A stretch of 64,000 bases of DNA from Caprimulgus europaeus (Eukaryota > Chordata > Aves > Caprimulgiformes > Caprimulgidae), in contig OU015526.1 in assembly GCA_907165065.1 (NCBI GenBank), positions 71,323,723 to 71,387,722 on the forward strand. Direction: 5' to 3'. Below, piece after piece: positions 46,188 through 56,037 of the stretch (within the stretch, counting starts at the first letter, position 1; each line of letters starts with the position of its first letter). The position numbers and the translations under genes were made by a program. The notes below the pieces were generated by a model. It saw only the letters and a program-made list of their open reading frames with translations, did not search any database and was not told the DNA's origin.

Positions 46188-48095
46188 GTAAGATGGGGTT
46201 TTGGTAACCACAAGAATTAATAACTAGAATCTGTGAACTGTCCTGAGAGTTTAACTAACTGGTAGCATGCTCCAAACAAAAATTCTTGTAAACTATTGAG
46301 GAAGTGCAAGATATGATGAGTATTTCGTATCTTCATATGAGATTTTTATATTTTTGTTTTTACTACTGAGAAACTGTGTGGTTCCTGCACTATACCATTC
46401 TATAATCAGGGATGCCTGGAGGACACCTCTTATGTGTGACAAAGCAGAGATCCTTCTGTTCATTCATAGCACATTTCCTTGTCAGCAGGACTGTTTTTAA
46501 CAGCATTGCCTTGAAGGAGAGAGTAGCAACACTGAGAAGTTTGTAAATCTGGAAATCTGTGGAGTTTGTTTGTTTAGCACCTCCATAATTGTTCTTGCAT
46601 TTTACTCCAGAATGAGGATCATGAAGCCTTGTGTCTGAGAAAATAATCAGTATCTTATCTAAATTAAAATCTAAATTAAATCTATGTGCTTTGTAATTCG
46701 ACCTTTTATTTTCTGTGTCTGTTTTGTTGTTGGGCTGAATTCACTCTTGTTTCAAAGAAGGTGGAGAAATGCTAAAATCTCAAAAAGAATCTGTCAGAAC
46801 AAAGCTATCCCTTTCAAAGAAAGAATGAGAAAAAATAGGAGGAGCAGTTTGGGGTATCACATTAGCCTACTCTCATCATTTTCGTTCCTTTTCACTAGAG
46901 ATATTGCTTGATGGGAATGCTGGATACTACTACTGCTGTAGGTTTTAAACTGCTAAGTAAAACAGGTAGATGCTTCCTATATTTGCTGAGCGATTAAATT
47001 TAAATGTTTTTATATAATTGTAGTGATCACCTGGGAAACTAAACATGACATTCCTCTTTATCTGGCATCTTCCTTTCGAACTAGATAAGTACAGTTTGAA
47101 CAAAAAGTACTTCTGAAAAAAAGAAAAAAAAAAGGTGATAAACACCATCTGTCTTCCAAACTTAATATGACAAATGAAATAGAAAAGCTTAGCAGTATTT
47201 CTTCTATCAAAAGATGCTGTGAGTATTGACAGGAGTCTGATTGGGTCCACAGGTCAATCAGACTGTTCCCACCCCATGAAAGTCAGAAACAGCTGTCATA
47301 TTCACTCCTCATGCTGGGCTAGGACCCACACTGTGAAAGCTCATGTCCCATGGGGAAGGCATGGAGGGGCACTTCAGGCAGCCACCACCCTCTCAGGGTG
47401 CATATTGCTGCTTTGGGAATTTGAAGTTCATCTTTACCTGCTTTCCTCTGCCTGTCCTTGCATAAAGGACCTTGTATTATCTCCTTGGAAAAGTATTATG
47501 AAAAATCCATGCTGTTTTAGTGCATAGTGGGGAACATATTTGTATTCAGTTTACAGTCAGGAGTAGGTTATGGTAAAGATTATTTAACACTTCCAGAAGC
47601 AGAATGCTATAGTATGTCTAATTAAAAAAAAAGAAAAAGTGTACCAGCTTCAGCTGGTTCAAAGGCAGAAAGTGTTTTAATATTCTGTATGTCACACTGT
47701 ATAATGCAAAAATATACTGTAGCTGCTAATTTTGTTTTAATCCACTGTTCTTCTGATTGGAAGCAAATGTTTAGGAGCTCTGGAAAGTTTAATGTTTAGG
47801 CTTTTTTTTTCCTCTGGTCTGGGTAGGAGAAATCTCGTGATAGTTCTTTTGAGTGCAGCATAAAACCAGTAGTCAGTGATTGAGCATTGGCTTGTAACTT
47901 TTTAAGACCCTTTTTCATGTTGTGTTGGTGTATAAATACAATTCATATTTTTGAGTAAGCCAGGAGGAAGGGAAAAATAAAGAAAAAGAAAGAAAAAACT
48001 AATTTCAGAAAACATTGCAGTGTTTAAAATAGAACATAAATCAAGTGTAATAGTTTCAGGGAAAATGAATACAATAGCTCCTGTTCTTCAGATGC
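46188..48095. other. AT-rich unassigned DNA
   Basis: Contains an A-rich/GA-rich tract at about 47965-48000 and no recognised gene or repeat. The open stretch 47219-47527 has no identifiable domain. Confidence 0.55.
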
Positions 48096-48100
48096 ACTGC
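48096..48100. repeat. Target-site duplication ACTGC, left copy
   Basis: This is identical to 48594-48598 and flanks the ERVL-type LTR. Confidence 0.8.
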
Positions 48101-48593
48101 TGCACTGGGTCTGACTGGAATGTAGTTAACTCTCTTCATTGCAGCTCCCACGGTGCTGTGTTTTGGGTTTGTGTAAAACAGTGCTGGTAACACACTGATG
48201 TTTTGGCTGCTGCTGAATAGTGCTTGCACAGCATCAAGGATTTCTTTTCCTCTCACTTTGTCCCCTCCAGTGTGTAATCTGGGTTGGGCAAGAAATTGTG
48301 ATGAGGTACTGCTGGGACAACTCTCCTGAAATGGCCCAAGGGATATTACATCCCAGATCACATCTCTCTCAGCAATACAACTGGGAAGGGTTGTTGGTGC
48401 TCAGGAACTGGCTGGGCATCGGTCTGCTTGTGGGAGGTGGTAACTGCCTTTGAATCAATTTTTCCATTTGACCTGCGAGTTTTCTTGGGTTTTGCCCTTC
48501 CTACTCTTTCCCTTGTCGCACTGGGGTGGTGGGCTGGAGAGAAGCCAGCAGCAGTACGGGTGCTTAGCTACTGGCCAGCATCAACCCACCACA
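48101..48593 (+). mobile_element. ERVL-type solo LTR with 5 bp target duplication
   Basis: A 493 bp element begins TGCACTGGGTC and ends CCCACCACA. It is flanked by perfect 5 bp duplications ACTGC (48096-48100 and 48594-48598). Family landmarks are GTGCTGTGTTTTGGG near 48154, TAACACACTGATGTTTT near 48187, the AGGAACTGGCTGGGCATCGGTC block at 48401-48424, and GACCTGCGAGTTTTC near 48470. It starts with the same seven bases as the LTR at 14803. It is shorter mainly because the ATT-rich block between the CTGGGCATCGG block and the 3' part is missing. No retroviral genes adjoin, so it is a solo LTR. Confidence 0.88.
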
Positions 48594-48598
48594 ACTGC
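48594..48598. repeat. Target-site duplication ACTGC, right copy
   Basis: This is the partner of 48096-48100. Confidence 0.8.
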
Positions 48599-51500
48599 CA
48601 AAATTCTGTAGTGCACTCTACAAAGGCAGGGAGAAATGTGGTCATGAGGGATGTATGTCACACTTGCCTGCAATATTTTTAGAGAGAAAGTCAGGAAATA
48701 TTTGAATAGATATGAGTTATCATCTTTTAAAACAAATATGAAGGAACAACTGCAAGACCTAGCTGTTTTTCCATGAAGGATCAGTTGTATGTGAATCATA
48801 CATGGAGACAGAAGAATTTCAAAAGTTTAGAAGTCACTGCAGCAAACTTACTACTAGTACAGTTACGTATCTCTGTATTGAATACAGGTGAAAATACATC
48901 AGCTGTGCATTTTACTACCTCTTGCTGTTTGATAGTGAAAGAAAGATTGTTCTATAGAATTACTATTACATTCTTTTTTCTCAGGTAAAATAATGGTGTA
49001 TAATTCCTTAAGGATTACAATGGAAGAAACTAATTGAAATCTTACAGGCACTTGTTACTCTCAATCAGATGTTAAATTTACATGTCTTAAGATCAACATT
49101 AATTACTGTAATTACTGGTAAGTTTATTTAATTTGCTGTTTGAATAAAATTTCATTGCAATTATATTTCTAATTTTCATGTAGTTTCACTGAAAAATATT
49201 GATTTGGCTATTCAATGTTTGGACTTTAAAACAAAAAAACCAAACAAACACCACCCACTGCCAAAACCCAATAAAGCAGTTTCAAAGATAAAATACATCA
49301 AAGTCTACAAGTTTAATAGCAAGAAATGAAAAAGAAACAGTTTCTGTGTAATTCAACTATTCAAAAAATCCAGTGAAAATTTAGCTAGAAAATGAGAAAA
49401 GCCACTTAATGTATGTACTGAACAGCCAATGAAGTATCATTAGTGGATATTCTTTCCTTTTCATGTCATGTTATAAAACATCTAAGAGAGTAGGAATGCA
49501 ATGACCTTAGACTCACAAAGACTGAATTTGTGCTTTATCTCTTCTCCTATCATTCATTGAGTATTGCCCAGTGCTGGAGTAACTATTCATTAATTGCTTA
49601 ATTATTGCTTTATGCACCCAAATCAGCACAATTTGGCTCAAAGAGCAGATAAAGATTTCAAAGAGAACTTCTGAGACACATCTCTGGAAATCATATACAT
49701 ATATTAAACTTTGTCTTGAATTCACTTTGAGAAACAGAGTTGCCCCTTTCTCTGAAATTCAACAATTACCATTGCACTGCTAAGCAGGACTTGTGGAAGC
49801 AATGGTGTCTTAGATATAGACTGATCTTTTGAGTTTTACAAAATCTAGATTTTTAAACAATTATTTTTCAAAGAAACTCCTATACTCTCCTAAAATCTCT
49901 CCCTAGACATTAAGTATTGATAATTGTCCCTTCTTTGGCTTTTTTTTCATATCAAGAGAAAGCTGCTCGAAGAATTACACTTCGTGAATGAAGAAAATTC
50001 TCAAGTTAACACCCCATGATTTTGTTTAACGAGACTAGCCAGGCCCATTCAGTGCCTAAAATAAGTTTACAGTTATTCAACTTCAAATTCACTTTAAATT
50101 TCTAAAACGATAAAACCTTACAGCCTGTGAGAGTGAATCATAGTGCATCCGGCAAACTGTATAGTCTCAAAAGTGATACCCCTCTTTGTGGCATAGTCAG
50201 AACTACACAGTGTGGCCAAGAATTGCATTGTATTTTCATTCTACATGACAGTGAAAGTGTTGTTTGGGAGACCCTCTTGTTACACAAACACAACACCACA
50301 CAACATCTCCAAATTCTAACCTGCTGTAAAACTAATGTGAATTCCAGTAAAGGCTAGTAAAGACAGAAATGTTTAGTGAATGCATAGTATATTTTAACCT
50401 GCTGCCTTGCATGGTTTCTTATGTCACTGGTCACATGTGAGTGAGAGATGCAGCCCCACTAACAGCCTTATCAAAAATACTGTTCTTCTAGACTTTCCTT
50501 GGATAACACTTTCTCCCTTTGTAGTGTGACTGCTAATCTGAAAGAGTATCCTGCTTGTGTGTTATATTATATTCAATAATACATTCATTTATTACTATTC
50601 TTTTTATATCCATAGTATCTAGTCTTAATTTCCCTTTTCATTCACATTTTCTAGAACAGCATCCTTATGAAAATTCTTTTGATGTTTTGTTTATTTACTG
50701 TGGTTGAAAGTAATTTCAGTACAACTGAAACAACTTACAATTTACTGAACATTTCCACTTCCAACATTTCTGGCATACTAGCATTAGAGCTGGTTAATAA
50801 TATAGGTGAAAATATAGAAATGTGCAGTATAGCTGATGACTCTGGATAACACAATTCTAAAAACTTCAAGATAAGTTCCCAAAAAACCTACTTTCTATGT
50901 CAATGAGTATGAGGTGTATGAGATGTGGACAGCATATGATGTATACAACAAAAATTGTCTAAAAAGAGTTACTGCATGTTCTTTGATAAATTTAAGTTAC
51001 TAGTGTTTCACTTTTTACTTTCTGCAAAAATACTTATGTGCTACAGGTCTCTCTAAGGTAACAAATGAATACATTATGAGCTGCCAAGCTGGAATAACTT
51101 GTGTTTTTGATGATTGACACTGGTTAACACATAATACCTAGCCCTATTTTTAGATTGAGATACATTTCAAAGCCACCTTTGAGTTGTTCCTTTAAGTGTG
51201 TTCCATAATGGGAGCTTTTGTGTTAGGATGTGAGCAGTCTGCTTTCTTCTTCAAGCTTATTGTCCTTTTCTGTTTGTTCTTTCTGTACAACTATGTCAGT
51301 CAGTGATAGCATTCTTCATGTTTGTTTCCTAAAATATCTGGTATGCTCTTTATTTTGTGAAAACTAGATGTAAAGATTTTTACTCTCTTTTTCTGGCCAT
51401 ATTTCTGGTGGATCTATCAGAAATATTTTATAATTAAAAGAAAACCAAACAAACCAAAACTCCTTTAGATATTTCTGTGTCTCTGAGCAACGACCTAATG

Positions 51501-52140
51501 CAAAATCCCATTATGAAGTTTAGCATGGTCTTTGAGATCCTTTGAGTTATACCAGTGGAATCAGCCAAGTGCCCTCCAGCCACAAACACTTCTATTATGC
51601 ACAATAACACCAGCTAAGAAACATGTGGAGGGTCTTATAAATAAGAATTAAATATTTTTAGATCATCTTGAGAGAAAATATTTCAAAGTATTCCTTCTGG
51701 AGCAATGTAGATCCATACTGTTATTCTTGCAGCTTTGTAGCTAAATATAAACAAGCCACAGATGTGTGTGTGCATATTTATTAATTTGTCTGAAAGGTAT
51801 ATAACACTCTTGAGTCAACTTCAGCAGCACATTTGTATATATATCCCTTACAGATATATATTAGACATTTTGGTGTTTGTGATGCTTTGTAGTGTTGGTC
51901 AGCAAACATCTCTGAGGCATGGGCTATTTGTCTGATTGGCACACGAAACACATTCAGTAGCTGGTTAAGGATGCAGTCATTGCATGACAAAATTTGGAAT
52001 CCACTAATTTATAGACATTCTTTTCGAGACATAAATCTTAGTTTCTATCAGTGTCTCACCACAGCTTACCCAAGACTACCAAAAGGTTGCTTTAAAAACT
52101 ACAAATTGTAATTAACAGCCTGAAAACTTGTATTTAAAGC
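48599..52140. other. AT-rich unassigned DNA
   Basis: No gene or repeat family is recognised. The 60-codon stretch at 50667-50849 begins with a hydrophobic leader-like sequence, but it is short, isolated and unsupported. Confidence 0.55.
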
Positions 52141-52299
52141 ACTGTGCAAGGCCTTTGACGTGGTCCCACGCCACATCCTTACATCTACATTGGAGAGATA
52201 TGGATTTGAAGGCTGGACTGTTGGATGGATAAAGACTTGGTTGAATAGTCACAGCCAGAGGGTTGTGGTGAATGGCTCTATGTCCACTGGTGGTGACCA

Positions 52300-52488
52300 G
52301 TGATGAGTGGTGTCCCCCAGGGGTCAGTGTTGGGACTGGTGCTCTTCAACAGCTTTGTCAATGACCTGGGTAGTGGGATTGAGTGCACCCTCAGCAAGTT
52401 TGCTGACAACACCAAGATGAGTGGTGCAGTTGATATAATAGTCAGAAAGATTACCATCCAGAGGGACCTGGACAGGCTTGAAAAGTGA
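52300..52488 (+). pseudogene. CR1 reverse transcriptase palm fragment (FADN)
   Basis: A 62-codon stretch holds [15 protein letters not shown] at residues 3-17, [10 protein letters not shown] at 25-34, and FADN at 34-37, where the second catalytic aspartate of FADD is Asn. It is followed by the usual RDLDRLEK block and a TGA. It belongs to the CR1 at 52141-53242 and has no separate function. Confidence 0.85.
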
Positions 52489-52533
52489 GCCTTTGAGAAC
52501 TTAATGAGCTTCAACAAGGCCAAGTGCTAGGTT

Positions 52534-52788
52534 GTGCACTTGGGTCAGGACAATTCCAGGTATGTATACGGACTGGAAGAAGAACTCATTGTAAGCAACC
52601 CTGCTGAGGAGGACTTGAGAGTCCTGGTGGATGAGAAGTTTGATGTGAGCCAGCAGTGTGTGATTGCAGCCCAGAAGGCCCACTGTATTTTGGGCTGCAT
52701 CAAAAGAGGGGTGTCCAGGAGGGCAAGGGAGGTGATTGTCCCCCTCTACTCTGCCCTTGGGAGGCCCCATCTGGAACATTACATGTAG
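52534..52788 (+). pseudogene. CR1 ORF2 C-terminal fragment (broken)
   Basis: This 84-codon stretch in another frame carries the CR1 C-terminal blocks: [18 protein letters not shown] around residues 26-43, [22 protein letters not shown] around 52-73, and GRPHLEH near 76-82, before a TAG. It belongs to the CR1 at 52141-53242. The overlapping stretch 52656-52880 in a third frame carries the next block ([20 protein letters not shown]), so a further indel lies near 52790-52810. Confidence 0.85.
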
Positions 52789-53242
52789 GCCTGGAGCCCC
52801 CAACACAAGATGTAGAGCTCTTGGAGCGGATCCAGAGGAGAGCTACAAAGATGATCAGAGGGCTGGAGCACCTCTCATGAAGAAAGGTTGAAGGAGCTGA
52901 GCTTGTTTAGCTTGGAGAAGAGAAGGCTCTGGGGAGATCTCAATGTGGCATTCCAGTACTTGAAGGGAGCTTAGAAACAGGAGGGAGAGTGACTTTTTGC
53001 ATGGGTAGATAGTGATAGGACAACGGGAAATGGTTTTAAACTAAGAGAGAGAAGATTTAGGTTGAGTATTAGGAGGAAATTTTTCACTCAGAGGGTGGTG
53101 AGGCACTGGAACATGTTGCCCAGAGAAGTTGTAGCTGCCCCATTCCTGGAGGCATTCAAGGCCAGGTTGGATGGGGCCCTGGGCAGCCTGATCTAGTGGT
53201 TGGCAACCTTGTCCACAGCAGGGGGCTTGAAACTAGATGATC

Positions 53243-54195
53243 AAATTGTAGCCTGCAGAGTCAGCTTCATCAGTGGCCCAACTTAAATGGCTCTATACAA
53301 ACACACCTAGCATGAGAAATAAACAAGAGGAGTTAGAGACATGCGCACACCTGCAGGGCTATGACCTGATTGGCATCACGGAGACATAGTGGGATGGTTC
53401 CCTGGCTGGAGTGTTGGAATGGAAGTATATAGGCTTTTCAGGAAGGAGAGGCAGGGGAGATGAGAAGGGGATGTCACCCTTTTTAAAAAGGGAAACAAGG
53501 AAGACCCAGGGAACTACAGGCTGGTCAGTCTCAGCTCAGTGCCAGGCAAGATCATGAAGCAGATACTCGTAGAAACTATGCTAAGTCACATGGAGAACAA
53601 GAAAGTTATTGGTGACAACCAACATGGCTTCTCTGAGGGCAAATCATGCCTGACTGATCTGGTGGATGGGGTGATAATGTTAAAGGATGAGGCTAAAGCA
53701 ATGGATGTCATCTACCTGAACTTGTGCAAGGCATTTGACACCGTCCCGCATGGCATCCTTGTCTCTAAAATGGAAACATGTGGGTTTGATGGATGGACCA
53801 CTCGGTGGACAAGGAATGGGCTGGATGGTTGCACTCAAATAGTTGTGGTCAACAGCTTGATGTCTAAGTGGAAACCAGTGATGAGTGGTGTCCCTCAGGG
53901 TTCAGTATTAGGGCTGGTGCTGTTCAACGTCTTTGTCAGAGACATGGACAGTGGGATTGAGTGCAACTTCAGCAAGTTTGCTGACGACACCAAGCTGAGT
54001 GGTGTGGTTGACGTGCTGGAAAGACGGGATGCCATCCCGAAGGACCTTGACAGGCTTGAGAGGTGGGCCTGTGCTAACCTCATGAAGTTCAACAAGGCCA
54101 AGTGCAAGGCCCTACACTTGGGTTGGGGCAATCCCAAATATAAATACAGGCTGGGAGATGAGTGGATTGAGACCAGCATTAAAGAAGTTGGAGCT
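53243..54195 (+). mobile_element. CR1 LINE, plus strand, internally deleted and 3'-truncated
   Basis: This second CR1 piece abuts the previous one. Its left part (53243-53455) encodes the start of the endonuclease: a LYTN-type block near 53292, MRNKQEELE at about 53314-53340, and an ITET block near 53373 followed by a TAG. At about 53455-53464 it jumps directly to the reverse transcriptase [15 protein letters not shown] block, so the rest of the endonuclease, the linker and the start of the fingers are deleted. The palm follows. CR1 similarity stops near 54190 at the ETSIKE position, so the C-terminal domain, 3' UTR and tail are absent. Loss of the 3' end is unusual, because CR1 inserts from its 3' end, and implies later deletion or rearrangement. 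Confidence 0.9.
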
Positions 54196-54318
54196 GATAC
54201 TGCTGAGACCACTGAAGAGCAGAATTCATTCGCAAAGCAGAGCAGGATCCTGTACGTGCTTGAACGCACGGTGTGCTCTGTTTTCTTGAGGGCAGAGCAA
54301 GTTTTCTTGAGCTCTTAA
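53464..54318 (+). pseudogene. Open CR1 reverse transcriptase frame with non-CR1 C-terminus
   Basis: This frame is open for 284 codons from after TGA 53461-53463 to the TAA at 54316-54318. The first in-frame start-like codon is GTG at 53539 (259 codons). Counting from there, motifs are GDNQHGFSEGKSCL at 25-38, YLNL at 59-62, [10 protein letters not shown] at 117-126, FADD at 147-150 and NLMKFNKAKCKALHLG at 180-195. The first catalytic Asp (YLDL in the family) is Asn at residue 61, so activity is not expected. Relative to the 27.8 kb copy, three codons are lost in frame just before DGV (residues 43-45). The last ~42 residues do not resemble CR1. Openness is probably chance preservation of a dead copy. 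Confidence 0.88.
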
Positions 54319-54555
54319 AATGAGCTTCTTTAGTGACAAGAAGAGAATTTTTCTCACATTCTCTGCTCACATTAGTGAGAAGTTACTCTTATGAGCTGAA
54401 ATCAGTCAGACTAAGTGAAGGAATTAATTACAAGCTGGCTCTGAACATACATATATATTTAATACAGTGTAAATCAAATTTTCATTATTTCAGATTGTGT
54501 TGAGAGATGGTGTATTCAGTAAAAATTAAAAGAAATACAAACTCCACTATCCAGT
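54196..54555. other. Unassigned DNA after the CR1 break
   Basis: The sequence that replaces the missing CR1 3' part is not recognised. It includes the end of the open frame at 54318. Confidence 0.5.
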
Positions 54556-54590
54556 GTGATGTGATGTGATACGATGTGATGTGATGTAAT
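54556..54590. repeat. (GTGAT)n short pentanucleotide array, 7 units
   Basis: Seven 5 bp units are seen: three GTGAT, one ACGAT, two GTGAT, one GTAAT. It is a short imperfect microsatellite with point changes in two units. Confidence 0.9.
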
Positions 54591-55264
54591 GTATGCTGCA
54601 CAACAGCTGAAGGACACCACATGTACCACAACACAATGCCTGGATAGGATGCTTAGCTGCATTTTGAAATGTTGCCTCTTTGAAGTGTCCTGCTCTTTTA
54701 TTAACAGCTGTATCACACTCAAGAAGAGCTAATGATAAAAAGATTTCCTGGCAAGCGGCTTCTTCTGTTATGGGGAATGCAATGTGTTTGGCATGTATAA
54801 TTTAGCTAATTCGTATAAGACAGACGTTACTTAATCAGCTGCAGGTTTGGTTATTGTATGATAAAGATGACAATCCATTAATCAATTTATAGACATAAAT
54901 ACATTATTGTTCAAGAAAAAAAAACCTCAAGGACTTAAACACTCTTGAATCAATAAATATAATTTAAACAATGGTGCGTTGCAGTCATTTACTTGATTGT
55001 CCTACAGCTGTCTGACGCACTGTGAGATTACTGAAGCATGGAGCCAAACAGCCAACACTACAGTTAGTTTCATTTATTGAAATAATGAAAGAGTATTAAT
55101 GACAAAATAAAAAAGTGTGTAATAGAAAGTAATGTACTGTGAAATAAAATTATGTTTGGAAATCAAGGAGAATACAATAAAAGTTAAAGTCTTAAACCAC
55201 TGTATTTTTTAAATAAAAGAATGGTTATGATATACAAGCTATGAAAAATTATAGGAATGTGTTA
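54591..55264. other. AT-rich unassigned DNA before the LTR
   Basis: Nothing was recognised up to the target duplication at 55265. Confidence 0.55.
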
Positions 55265-55269
55265 CAGAC
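55265..55269. repeat. Target-site duplication CAGAC, left copy
   Basis: This is identical to 56033-56037 and flanks the long LTR. Confidence 0.8.
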
Positions 55270-55505
55270 TGTGAGGAACTGCACTGTCTCAAAGATTGCT
55301 TGCAAGAACGGTCACAAGACCATTGGGTTCTGGAAACCCCGACTTGTGAAGGCGCCCTGCCCATAAGACAAACTTTGAGCCACGGGGTGATGTGAGGAAC
55401 TGCACTATTGACTTGTCTGAAAGATTGTTTGCAAGATCATCTGCAAGATTGTTTCCACAAGACCACTGGGTTTTGGAAACCCCGACTTGTGAAGATGCCC
55501 TGCCC
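55270..55505 (+). repeat. Tandem duplication in the LTR U3 (~115-121 bp units)
   Basis: Unit 1 (55270-55390) and unit 2 (55391-55505) share TGTGAGGAACTGCACT, AAAGATTG, TTGCAAGA, CACAAGACCA, TGGGTT and TGGAAACCCCGACTTGTGAAG. They differ by substitutions and small indels, including a second AGATTGTTT in unit 2. Duplicated U3 segments are common in retroviral enhancers, but no enhancer function is shown here. Confidence 0.85.
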
Positions 55506-55525
55506 ACTTGTGAAGATGCCCTGCC
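55485..55525 (+). repeat. Perfect ~20 bp tandem repeat inside the LTR
   Basis: ACTTGTGAAGATGCCCTGCC occurs twice in a row (55485-55504 and 55506-55525) with one extra C between. It is the most recent-looking duplication within the LTR because the copies are identical. Confidence 0.92.
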
Positions 55526-55902
55526 AGCAGGAGGTCTTCTGCACAGACATGTCCCTGCCCCAGTGCTGGGGGGCACAAAGAGACATGCCATTGCTATGGA
55601 AACCACAGCCCTCGAAGGGGTACTTAAGGAGGACCTGCAGGGGCAACAGCAAGCAAGAAGAAAGGGGGCAGAAGACAGACAGAGAGGACGACCGTCTGCC
55701 CGCCACGCTGCGCCTTGCCATGCGGCACCACCGCTGGAACAAGCAACTGAGACCTCCTCACCCCCTCGTCACCATCACCTCGCCGCTGGACATGTGGTGG
55801 TGACTATTTCTTGCTGCTTGCCCTGTATCGAGTCCTTGCTTGATTTCCATCTTTCTTTCCATTCTGTCCTATCGCTACCCTCTTTATTACTTTTTCTTTT
55901 CT

Positions 55903-55908
55903 AATAAA
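55903..55908 (+). terminator. LTR polyadenylation signal AATAAA
   Basis: AATAAA occurs in the context TTTTCTAATAAATGG, followed by the GTGTTTCGGG block. It lies about 280 bases after the TATA-like box, consistent with the R region of the LTR. Confidence 0.75.
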
Positions 55909-56032
55909 TGGTGTTTCGGGAATACGGCATTTGACCTCGTCTGTGTCTTAATCTCGCTCTTGGGATCATATCGAAACCTTTCCCCGACATCGAATCAGGA
56001 TATTTGAATGATCCCGACATTGGATCGGGACA

Positions 56033-56037
56033 CAGAC
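56033..56037. repeat. Target-site duplication CAGAC, right copy
   Basis: This is the partner of 55265-55269. Confidence 0.8.

Larger units (their letters stand above)
52141..53242 (+). mobile_element. CR1 LINE, plus strand, truncated at both ends
   Basis: This CR1 copy begins in the palm region at the [11 protein letters not shown] block (52145 on) and runs through the C-terminal domain and 3' UTR to CTTGAAACTAGATGATC at 53226-53242. The last ~40 bases of a normal CR1, including the AAGGTCCCTTCCAACC block and octamer tail, are missing, and the next CR1 piece begins directly. The reading frame is broken several times: TGA after GGTGACCAG near 52301, TGA at 52486-52488, and TAG near 52528. The catalytic FADD reads FADN (AAC at 52408-52410), so it is inactive. 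Confidence 0.92.
55270..56032 (+). mobile_element. Endogenous retrovirus solo LTR (763 bp) with U3 tandem duplications
   Basis: The element begins TGTGAGGAACTG and ends ATCGGGACA, between perfect 5 bp duplications CAGAC (55265-55269 and 56033-56037). It is GC-richer than its surroundings and has a TACTTAAGG TATA-like box near 55620 and AATAAA at 55903-55908. The 5' part is duplicated in tandem: 55270-55390 and 55391-55505 both start TGTGAGGAACTGCACT and end with GGAAACCCCGACTTGTGAAG sequence. The 3' end has repeated CCCGACAT and TCGGGA motifs. Open stretches of up to 170 codons (55392-55904) are chance frames in LTR sequence. No internal genes adjoin, so it is a solo LTR, different from the other families here. 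Confidence 0.87.

Noticed and set aside
50667-50849. Short open frame starting with a signal-peptide-like hydrophobic leader
   Set aside because: Only 60 codons, AT-rich, isolated, no Kozak-like context or splice donor. Hydrophobic starts are common in T-rich DNA.
53895-54269. 124-codon minus-strand open frame
   Set aside because: Antisense shadow of the CR1 reverse transcriptase frame at 53464-54318.
55392-55904. 170-codon plus-strand open frame (and overlapping 131- and 101-codon frames)
   Set aside because: It lies wholly inside a solo LTR defined by TG/CA ends and a perfect target duplication. The frame spans U3 and R and matches no retroviral protein.
14803-56032. Possible complete provirus between LTRs in the window
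   Set aside because: Each LTR has its own target duplication on both sides, and no gag, pol or env sequence lies between same-family LTRs. They are independent solo LTRs.
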